From: Hahellaceae bacterium
GTDB taxonomy: Bacteria; Pseudomonadota; Gammaproteobacteria; Pseudomonadales; Oleiphilaceae
Direction: 5' to 3'
Assembly: GCA_024234575.1 (NCBI GenBank)
Contig: JACKOB010000002.1
Location: 1,426,001 to 1,490,000 of the forward strand
DNA: 64,000 bases
The notes beneath the pieces are model-generated. The model saw nothing but the letters and a program-made list of their open reading frames with translations. It made no database searches and was not told the origin of the DNA. The translations under genes were made by a program, and so were the position numbers. Below are positions 35,746 to 43,030 of the stretch, one piece after another. The first letter of the stretch is position 1. The number at the start of each line of letters is the position of its first letter.

Positions 35746-37614
35746 TTATCTCAGTGTAATGCTGAGGTTGGTGATAGCTTCGCTGCCGTCCGGATTGGTA
35801 ACGGTCACTTTTACGGAACCTGCAACTGACCCTGAAACTGCCGTTGGCGATATTTCTGTGAGTGCAAAACTCAAGCCCATTATAATTGGGCCGCGATGAA
35901 ATTCGGTTACAGTTAGCGCATCTGAAGAAAACAAGTCAATGGTGAAATCTTCTGCTGCATCGGTTTCAACTGATATGGATGTTCCTGTACCGGGTGAGTT
36001 GCCGTTAAAATCCTGAATAAGCAACGACAGGCTGGCACCTTCGCCAAGTCCTAGGGATACGGTGCTGACATTCGTTCCGGTTACTAAGTCGCCGGGGAAG
36101 AACATAATTCCCGATGAAAGAACGTGTGCAGACATGTCGAGATAGTTGATGTCAAAAAGATCTGCCAAACCTGCGCAATGACCAACCGCTTTTGCTTCGC
36201 TTGAGCACCGCGCACCCCGGAATGTGTCAGAAGGCAACACATCAAAGGCGCCATTGTTATTCCAATCGCGATAATCATCACCTGGCTCAAACTGACCGTT
36301 GGCGAAGTAATCGTTATACGCTTCTGGCAGGGCTGTATATTTTTCGGATGTATCGTAGAGTCCATTGGCGTTGTGGTCGGGACCCGTGGCCTCTTCGCCT
36401 TTTACGGATGCCATAATGGAAACTTTACCAACATAGTCGGATACGGTCAGGCCGTCATCGTCTTTCAAGAAAAGGCCCAGCATGGCTGATGCGCCTGCTG
36501 CATCGCCTGGGATAGCAAAGTCGGTACCGCCATACCAGTCAATAAGATCAAGAGCGGTTGGTTTTGGAGACTGGCTGCGCCATGTCACGCTGCATGCGCC
36601 ATCAACAATCTCGCATTCTGCCTGAATCTGGCCATGGCTGGCATCAAAGATAACCTTGGTTCCATCTGCGACGGGGTTGTTGTAGAAGTCCGATACACGA
36701 GCCGTTGCGTCGACGGTAATGCCATCAAGCCCCCAGGAAAAAGGGTTAAAGGCTGAAAGTGACAAAGACAAGCTGCGCTGTGTCGCAATGCCTGTTGTAA
36801 TCGTGATAACGCCAGACTGTGTACTTAGTGCAGTGTCCGAATCAACAGTCGCGATGACTCTGACGGTACCTTTCTCTGAGCCGCCACTAACAAACGCCCG
36901 AGCAATGCCTTCCGAGTTTGTGGTATCAAAGCTATTTGTCAGCGTGGCATCTGATGCGCCTTGTTGAGTGTTTAATGTGAATAATACCTTCTCTCCCTTT
37001 AGCGGGTTTTTGGTTTTATCTAATAGCTGGAACTTTACTTCAGATACGTTACGCAAAGCCGGGTTGCTGAGGTTTTTCAGGCCAATTGACGTTGGGTCGG
37101 CTTCGGTGAAAGCCAATTCGCCAAATTCTGCTGGTGCGACAATGAGGTTGGCGACGGCTGTTCGGCCATCTCCCAGACTGGATGTTATGGTGTCTGAGCC
37201 TACGCACCCGCTGGCGGTATAAAGAGCTTGTGCGGTGCCTGTACTGGTGGTGACGCTGCCGGTAATGGTTGCCAGTCCTTGTTGCACGCAGTTTGATGTA
37301 AAGGATACTGTCGAAGCTGTTTCGTAAAGCGTGTTGTCAATTTCATTAACAATGTTCACGCTGGTAGTTGTTTGTCCGCCAGCGGAGAGGCTTGGAATGT
37401 CGAGTCGCATGGTGCCTTTCGAAAAGGCTGTGTTGCCATTGGCTGTTTCAAGTACTCCCAAGGCTAAGGAAATAGTTGTGCCACCGTCACCACCCTCTCC
37501 ATCTCCATCTCCAGGGTCGGTGCCAGAACCTGTATCAAATCCCCCGGAGCCGCCACAGGCAGCCAGAAGAGTTATCAAGGGAGTAATGATCAGCTCCTTG
37601 TGTTTGAAATTCAT
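35746..37614 (-). CDS. Ig-like (Big-1 type) surface lipoprotein
   Basis: A 622-residue putative lipoprotein. The signal is MNFKHKELIITPLITLLAAC with lipobox LAAC, followed by a Gly/Asp-rich flexible linker. Invasin/intimin-like Ig modules lie around residues 170-280 (LLDKTKNPLKGEKVLFTL, TTNSEGIARAFVSGG) and 290-350. They are followed by two calcium-type loops, DHNANGLYD and DWNNNGAFD. I start at ATG 37614, which has GGAG about 9 bases upstream. It has its own terminator and sits between priA and argS, which are adjacent in Pseudomonas as I recall. The function is unknown; adhesion is a guess from the domains. Confidence 0.7.
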   Translation of the reverse strand: MNFKHKELIITPLITLLAACGGSGGFDTGSGTDPGDGDGEGGDGGTTISLALGVLETANGNTAFSKGTMRLDIPSLSAGGQTTTSVNIVNEIDNTLYETASTVSFTSNCVQQGLATITGSVTTSTGTAQALYTASGCVGSDTITSSLGDGRTAVANLIVAPAEFGELAFTEADPTSIGLKNLSNPALRNVSEVKFQLLDKTKNPLKGEKVLFTLNTQQGASDATLTNSFDTTNSEGIARAFVSGGSEKGTVRVIATVDSDTALSTQSGVITITTGIATQRSLSLSLSAFNPFSWGLDGITVDATARVSDFYNNPVADGTKVIFDASHGQIQAECEIVDGACSVTWRSQSPKPTALDLIDWYGGTDFAIPGDAAGASAMLGLFLKDDDGLTVSDYVGKVSIMASVKGEEATGPDHNANGLYDTSEKYTALPEAYNDYFANGQFEPGDDYRDWNNNGAFDVLPSDTFRGARCSSEAKAVGHCAGLADLFDINYLDMSAHVLSSGIMFFPGDLVTGTNVSTVSLGLGEGASLSLLIQDFNGNSPGTGTSISVETDAAEDFTIDLFSSDALTVTEFHRGPIIMGLSFALTEISPTAVSGSVAGSVKVTVTNPDGSEAITNLSITLR

Positions 37615-37821
37615 TAACTTGATCTCCAATTGCGGCGGCATTTACAACGCTCGCCCTTACCGTAGGGTGTGCGGGACGATATTATTACGTCCATGCCTCT
37701 TTAAAATTCAGGGGATTGCGTGCAGTTTCTGCGACTTTACATATATTGCTTTAACCATAGCACAAGGTTTTAAAGTTGGCACAATGCCGGCTATAGGTTT
37801 TTTGTGAATTTTGAGAGCTGT

Positions 37822-40053
37822 TTAGCCTATTTCGATGGGGTCAACATCCAGCTGCAATTTGACAGATGCTTTCTTGCGCATTCTTTGTATTAGATGCAAG
37901 GTTTCTGTGACCATCTTTTGTCGCTCGTTTCGTTGCTCGCTATGAATAAGAAGCTGGAATCGGTAGCGGTTTGCCTTGCGTGGCAGAAAACTTGCGTAAG
38001 GGCCAGAAATTGATGTGGTCGTGTTGTTGGATTTTAGTGAGGTTTTCAACTGCAAAAGTACATCCATGGCATCTTGCTCGCTATCTGCATCCGCTCGAAG
38101 AAGGGCGAAGTGTGAATAGGGTGGCAGGTTCAGTTGCCTGCGTTCATCCAGTAAGCTCTCGGCCAGTCGGGAGTAATCAAGTTTTTTAATAAAAGCGAAG
38201 AGTGGGTGTTCGGCCTGCCGGGTTTGAATCAGCACCTCTCCTTTTTTTTGTGCACGGCCGGCACGCCCGGCCACCTGAATCAGCAGTTGGGCAAAGGTCT
38301 CTTCCGCTCGAAAGTCCGCGATAAACAGCCCGTCATCTGCAGAGACGACGACCACAAGGGTGATGTTTGGAAAGTGATGACCCTTGGCCAGCATTTGCGT
38401 GCCGACAATAATGCAGGGCTCACCGGACTGTATATCCTGATAAATTCTGTCCATCGAATTCTTGCGAGTTGTTGTGTCCCGATCAATGCGAATGATATTG
38501 GTCTCTTTAAAGTGCTCGGCGAGGAATTCCTCTGTTCGTTCAGTGCCAACACCGTAGGGGAATAGTTCGCTGCAATGGCAGTCTGGGCATTGTTTGGGTA
38601 AATGTTGTTTGAAATCGCAGTGGTGGCATTTTAGCGCCCAGGCTTTTTTGTGGTAGGTCAGGCGTATGTCGCAATGTGGGCAGACCGCATGCCAGCCGCA
38701 GCTGTGGCAGCCGTAAGAGGGGGAGAAGCCTCTTCTGTTTAAAAATATCATGACTTGCTGGCCGCAGCGCAAGTGTGTGTCGATTTTTTCCAGTACTGGC
38801 TGGGATAAGCCGCCTTTCAAGGGGCGTGATTTGATGTCCACGTACTCTATTGTAGGTAATACGGCATCCCCTGGTCGCGCTTTGAGTTCGAGCTTGTGGT
38901 ATTTGCCCACCTCGGCGTTGTGCAGGGATTCAAGCGATGGTGTGGCAGAGCCCAAAATAATCGGGCAGTTTTCTGCGTGTGCGCGATACACGGCCAGATC
39001 CCTGGCTGAATACCGGAACCCCTCTTGCTGTTTGAATGAAGCGTCATGTTCTTCATCCACAATAATGCAGGCAAGTTCGGCAAAAGGATAGAAAATGGCT
39101 GATCTGGTTCCTATCAATATGCTGGCTTGCCCCGATTTGATCGTCTCCCAGGCAGTTAATTTTTCGCTATCGTTCAGGGCTGAGTGGTGGCACATAATCA
39201 GCTCGGAGGGAAAACGGGCCTGAAATCGTTTGAGCGTTTGTGGGGACAGGTTTATTTCAGGAATCAGCACCAGTGCTTGTTTTTGCTGCTGGATCGCTTC
39301 TTCTATTACTTGCAGATAAATTTCAGTCTTGCCACTGCCGGTGATTCCTTCGAGCAAGTAGGCATCGAATTTTCCAAGCGACGATTTTATCCTTTTTGCT
39401 GCTCGTGATTGCTCTGGCGTTAGATTTGGTTTTGCTGAATAGCCTCGGGATGCATTTTTAACACATTGGTTCAATGGTATTTGAAGGCACTGAATCAGTG
39501 CGGATGATTCCAGTGCTGATAATTGTTTCTGCGTGTAGCCAAGTGACTTGAGGAATGGCTCATTCTGGCCTTTGGGGCTTTCTTTGAGTAGAGAAAGCAG
39601 GGCTTGTTGTTTGCGGCCTCTTGGCTTGATGTCTTTGTCTTGTGCGCTAATGTGCCACTGTCGGATGTGAATGTCCGCTGTGGTTTTGCCCTTGCGTAAC
39701 GGTGGAGGCAGGCAGTTAACCACGCACTCGCCTATCGGATACCCATAGTAACGGCTGGCCCATGTTACCATGTCGATGACATTGCCGGGGATGGCTGGGG
39801 TATCATCCAAAATTTTCAATACGGGTTTTAGTTTGCTAGAGCAAAGTTCACTGTCTATATCAATATCAATAATTATCCCAATCAACTTGCGGTGCCCAAA
39901 AGGAACCTCTGCTCGTTGTCCAGCTTTCGGGGTAATGGCTGTGTTCTCTGGGTACAAATAGTCGAAGTAGCCATGAATAGGTACTGGCAAGGCAAGGCGA
40001 AGTGCTTTGTGTGTGATGGTAGCCGTAAGAGGGGGTGGGGTGGCTTGCGTCAT
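37822..40053 (-). CDS. priA: Primosomal protein N' / replication-restart helicase PriA
   Basis: PriA recognises stalled replication forks and reloads the replisome. The 743 residues comprise a 3'-end-binding N-terminal domain, the helicase core and zinc knuckles. The core has Walker A GITGSGKTEIYL, DEEHD in the Walker B, and GSATPSLESLHN. The zinc region holds CHSCGWHAVCPHCD and CHHCDFKQHLPKQCPDC with paired cysteines. GRAGRAQKKGEVLIQT in the second RecA lobe and the C-terminal domain follow. It diverges from rpmE as in E. coli and Pseudomonas. Confidence 0.97.
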   Translation of the reverse strand: MTQATPPPLTATITHKALRLALPVPIHGYFDYLYPENTAITPKAGQRAEVPFGHRKLIGIIIDIDIDSELCSSKLKPVLKILDDTPAIPGNVIDMVTWASRYYGYPIGECVVNCLPPPLRKGKTTADIHIRQWHISAQDKDIKPRGRKQQALLSLLKESPKGQNEPFLKSLGYTQKQLSALESSALIQCLQIPLNQCVKNASRGYSAKPNLTPEQSRAAKRIKSSLGKFDAYLLEGITGSGKTEIYLQVIEEAIQQQKQALVLIPEINLSPQTLKRFQARFPSELIMCHHSALNDSEKLTAWETIKSGQASILIGTRSAIFYPFAELACIIVDEEHDASFKQQEGFRYSARDLAVYRAHAENCPIILGSATPSLESLHNAEVGKYHKLELKARPGDAVLPTIEYVDIKSRPLKGGLSQPVLEKIDTHLRCGQQVMIFLNRRGFSPSYGCHSCGWHAVCPHCDIRLTYHKKAWALKCHHCDFKQHLPKQCPDCHCSELFPYGVGTERTEEFLAEHFKETNIIRIDRDTTTRKNSMDRIYQDIQSGEPCIIVGTQMLAKGHHFPNITLVVVVSADDGLFIADFRAEETFAQLLIQVAGRAGRAQKKGEVLIQTRQAEHPLFAFIKKLDYSRLAESLLDERRQLNLPPYSHFALLRADADSEQDAMDVLLQLKTSLKSNNTTTSISGPYASFLPRKANRYRFQLLIHSEQRNERQKMVTETLHLIQRMRKKASVKLQLDVDPIEIG

Positions 40054-40087
40054 GCGTTGTTCATTCTCATCTACCAGCTCATGGTGC

Positions 40088-40115
40088 TTGCGATTAAAAT
40101 AGGTTGTGGTATCAT
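40088..40115 (+). promoter_or_regulatory. Promoter candidate for rpmE
   Basis: TTGCGA (40088-40093), a 16-base spacer and TATCAT (40110-40115) lie 131 bases before the rpmE start. The match to sigma-70 hexamers is moderate. The leader that follows is long enough to bind L31-type autoregulators, but I see no specific structure. Confidence 0.5.
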
Positions 40116-40246
40116 CCCGCGTCCAAATTTTTGTAACTGTTTCCAGGGTTCTGCTTGCAGCTTACATCATCCGATTGACATATTGCATCACGATGCGGTG
40201 CCCGGCAATAGTGTTGGGTAGCGGCATAGTATAGAGAGGTTCAGCA

Positions 40247-40462
40247 ATGAAAGAAGGTATTCACCCAAAGTATGAAGAAATCACCGCAACTTGCAGTTGT
40301 GGTAATGTAATCAAGACCCGCTCAACTGTGTGCAAAGATTTGCACCTGGACGTGTGCTCTACTTGCCACCCATTCTATACTGGTAAGCAGAAAGTTTTGG
40401 ATGCAGGTGGTCGTATCGATAAGTTCCAGAAGCGTTTCGGTAGCAGAATCAAGAAAAGTTGA
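40247..40462 (+). CDS. rpmE: 50S ribosomal protein L31 (zinc-binding form)
   Basis: L31 bridges the ribosomal subunits. The 71-residue protein has the zinc ligands Cys16, Cys18, Cys37 and Cys40 within [12 protein letters not shown] and [12 protein letters not shown], so this is the C+ form. A C-minus paralogue, if one exists for zinc starvation, is not in the window. A strong terminator follows 37 bases after the stop. Confidence 0.98.
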   Translation: MKEGIHPKYEEITATCSCGNVIKTRSTVCKDLHLDVCSTCHPFYTGKQKVLDAGGRIDKFQKRFGSRIKKS

Positions 40463-40498
40463 GAGATCGCATCGTAAGATGCATTATCTACAGCGACT

Positions 40499-40529
40499 AA
40501 AAAGGTGCTTTATAGAGGCACCTTTTTTT
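40499..40529 (+). terminator. Rho-independent terminator of rpmE
   Basis: AGGTGC (40503-40508) pairs with GCACCT (40518-40523), extended by A-U pairs, and is followed by a run of U residues to 40529. It isolates rpmE from the nuclease gene that starts 19 bases later. Confidence 0.9.
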
Positions 40530-40547
40530 ATGGGCGAGATTGTCATC

Positions 40548-41357
40548 ATGATCAAAATTTTTCAATTCTTTATAGCGATGACTTTGTCTGCAGGGTTGCA
40601 GGCAGCGGTTAGTGTTTTAGATTCACAAGCCTGCCAGGCTTTTGGAAATCTTGTGCCTGTTCAGGTGGACCGAGTGGTTGATGGGGATACGGTTCTGCTG
40701 AAGGATGGTCGGCGGGTTCGGCTGATTGGTGTGAATACTCCCGAAATTGGCAGGAATGGTAAGGCTGGCGACCCTTTAGGTATTCGAGCGCAAGGGTTTT
40801 TGGAAGACACCCTTAAAGCATCAGGACAGCTTTATCTGATATATGGTGAGGACCGGTCCGATCGTTATGGGCGCATACTGGCGCACTTGTTTGATAGTAA
40901 GAAGCAGAGTGTTGAGGCTAAGTTGCTGGAGAGTGGGTTGGCGATGCGTGCGGTCGTATCTCCCAATATCCAGTTGCAAAACTGCTTTATAGCGGCTGAA
41001 AAAATAGCGCATAATGCATCCATTGGGGTGTGGTCGTCAGATTATTGGGTGAGGAAGTCGGAGCTGCTGGACCGGTCCTCTACGGGGTTTCGTATCGTAT
41101 CTGGTGAGGTGTCCTCCGTTTCACTTAAGGGCAAGCGTTGGTGGGTAAATATGTCCGGCGACTTTTCTTTTTACGTGGTGAAGTCAGATCAGCGTTTTTT
41201 TGATCGAGAGTGGGTAAAGCATCTGCCGGGAAAACGGTTGTGGGTTCGCGGGTGGGTAGTTGAGCGAAATTTAACAGACGGCCAGAAGGCAAAAGGTTAT
41301 AAGGGCTTTAACATGAAGGTCTCACACCCGTTAGCAATTGAAGAGCTGCCACATTGA
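40548..41357 (+). CDS. Secreted thermonuclease-family (SNase-like) protein
   Basis: A 269-residue protein with a Sec signal (MIKIFQFFIAMTLSAGLQAA) and a staphylococcal-nuclease fold at about residues 35-165. The catalytic-site elements are VVDGDTVLLKDGRRVRLIG, VNTPEIGR, and RSDRYGRILAHLF with a conserved arginine. The 100-residue C-terminal part, with GKRWWVNMSGDFSFYVVK and GKRLWVRGWVVERN, looks like a second small beta-barrel or OB-type domain. The start ATG at 40548 is at the signal peptide; a start at 40530 would add 6 residues. Products are presumably periplasmic and act on nucleic acids. Confidence 0.75.
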   Translation: MIKIFQFFIAMTLSAGLQAAVSVLDSQACQAFGNLVPVQVDRVVDGDTVLLKDGRRVRLIGVNTPEIGRNGKAGDPLGIRAQGFLEDTLKASGQLYLIYGEDRSDRYGRILAHLFDSKKQSVEAKLLESGLAMRAVVSPNIQLQNCFIAAEKIAHNASIGVWSSDYWVRKSELLDRSSTGFRIVSGEVSSVSLKGKRWWVNMSGDFSFYVVKSDQRFFDREWVKHLPGKRLWVRGWVVERNLTDGQKAKGYKGFNMKVSHPLAIEELPH

Positions 41358-41671
41358 TATCAATGGCTTTAATTTGGCTGTGCTGATGGTTTTTTATGCG
41401 GAGCCTTGAGAAGTATGCCCAAACGAGTGATAATGCCACTCCTTTTCGCTACCGCCTTCGTTGGCGGAGTGTCGGGGCAGCTTCAGACTTGATTTGGACG
41501 TATTCCGTTAAGACGGATAGCTTGCAGAAAATGTAAGTGCTCTATGGTCTAAACAGGTGTCTGGTGCGTATGCCAAGTGCTAACTGATGATAATGTTAGT
41601 GAATGTGGAAGAGTCTGAATGACTTGGTTCGTTCAGGGTCCGGTCAACTAAACAGTATACGGAAAAATGCA
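41358..41671 (+). promoter_or_regulatory. 314-base leader region upstream of malic enzyme
   Basis: No convincing gene lies here. A hairpin can form from CCGCC (41452-41456) and GGCGG (41463-41467), closed by CACT (41437-41440) with AGTG (41468-41471). A second small stem is TCCGT (41504-41508) with ACGGA (41513-41517). The ATG at 41672 has GGA about nine bases upstream. I could not choose a promoter. Confidence 0.4.
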
Positions 41672-42937
41672 ATGTCAGATGATTTGAAAAAAGCGGCTCT
41701 CGATTACCATGCCAACCCCAAGCCCGGGAAAATCAGCGTAGAAATTTCAAAGCCGACGAAGACGGCCAGAGACCTGGCTTTGGCTTATAGTCCTGGTGTT
41801 GCTGAGCCGGTTAGAGAAATCGCAAAAGATCCAGAAAATGCTTACAAATACACCGCAAAGGGTAACCTGGTTGCAGTAATTTCTGATGGTACTGCGATTT
41901 TGGGTCTGGGTAATCTGGGTCCTTTGGCAAGTAAGCCGGTAATGGAAGGTAAGGGTGTGTTGTTCAAGCGCTTCGCTGGTATTGATGTGTTTGACATCGA
42001 AGTGAAATCTGAAAGCCCGCAGGCTTTTATTGATACCGTTACTCGCATTGCAGATACCTTTGGTGGTATCAATCTGGAAGACATCAAAGCGCCAGAATGC
42101 TTTGAAATTGAACGTGTGTTAATCGAACAGTGCGATATTCCGGTTTTCCATGATGATCAACATGGTACTGCCATTGTTACTGCGGCAGGGATGTTGAATG
42201 CCCTTGAATTGCAAGGTAAAGCAATTGCTGACGCCAAAGTAGTATGTCTTGGTGCTGGCGCTGCAGCAGTCGCTTGTATGAAACTGTTGATTAGTTGTGG
42301 TGCACGTCAGGAAAATATCATGATGATCGACCGTAAGGGCGTTATTCATTCAGGACGTGATGACTTAAATCAGTACAAGGCGATGTTTGCCATCGACACT
42401 GACAAGCGCAGTTTGGCTGATGCCTGTGATGGGGCAGATGTTTTTGTTGGATTGTCTGGTCCAGACCTGATGACGGCAGATATGCTGAAATCAATGGCGC
42501 CAAACCCAGTGATTTTTGCGTGTTCGAATCCAGATCCAGAAATAAAGCCAGAGTTGGCATTGGCAACGCGTGATGATTTGATTATGGCAACCGGTCGCTC
42601 TGACTACCCTAATCAGGTAAATAACGTATTAGGCTTCCCATTTATCTTCCGTGGTGCGTTGGACGTTCGAGCCAAAATCATCAATGAAGAGATGAAGGTT
42701 GCTGCGGTGCATGCAATCAAGGATTTGGCAAAAGAGCCAGTACCGCAGGATGTTGTCGATGCATACGGCGGCGCAGCGCTTACCTACGGCAAAGAGTACA
42801 TTATTCCTAAGCCATTAGATTCCAGATTGTTAACTAAGGTGTCTGCAGCGGTAGCGCAAGCGGCGGTTGATTCTGGAGCTGCGCGCTTTGGTTATCCAGC
42901 GCATTACCCGTTAAACTCTGTTGACGATATCAAGTAA
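41672..42937 (+). CDS. NADP-type malic enzyme (short form)
   Basis: Oxidatively decarboxylates malate to pyruvate, yielding NAD(P)H. The 421-residue protein starts MSDDLKKAALDYHANPKPGK, then LALAYSPGVAEPVREI, SDGTAILGLGNLGPLASKPV and VFHDDQHGTAIVT. The NAD(P)-binding loop LGAGAAAVACMKLL and FACSNPDPEI follow. It lacks the C-terminal phosphotransacetylase-like domain of MaeB, so I call it the short malic enzyme. NAD versus NADP preference cannot be set by eye. An in-frame start at 41603 is less likely. Confidence 0.9.
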   Translation: MSDDLKKAALDYHANPKPGKISVEISKPTKTARDLALAYSPGVAEPVREIAKDPENAYKYTAKGNLVAVISDGTAILGLGNLGPLASKPVMEGKGVLFKRFAGIDVFDIEVKSESPQAFIDTVTRIADTFGGINLEDIKAPECFEIERVLIEQCDIPVFHDDQHGTAIVTAAGMLNALELQGKAIADAKVVCLGAGAAAVACMKLLISCGARQENIMMIDRKGVIHSGRDDLNQYKAMFAIDTDKRSLADACDGADVFVGLSGPDLMTADMLKSMAPNPVIFACSNPDPEIKPELALATRDDLIMATGRSDYPNQVNNVLGFPFIFRGALDVRAKIINEEMKVAAVHAIKDLAKEPVPQDVVDAYGGAALTYGKEYIIPKPLDSRLLTKVSAAVAQAAVDSGAARFGYPAHYPLNSVDDIK

Positions 42938-42972
42938 ACAAAAAAGATAGCAACTCACTAAGTGTGAGTGGT

Positions 42973-43002
42973 AAAAAACCTCGCAGCGATGCGAGGTTTT
43001 TT
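42973..43002. terminator. Bidirectional terminator between malic enzyme and mrcA
   Basis: AAAAAACCTCGC (42973-42984) pairs with GCGAGGTTTTTT (42991-43002) around a 6-base loop. U-runs occur on both strands, so it can end both converging transcripts. Confidence 0.92.
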
Positions 43003-43030
43003 TGTGTCTGTATTTCTGTATTGAGGCTGT

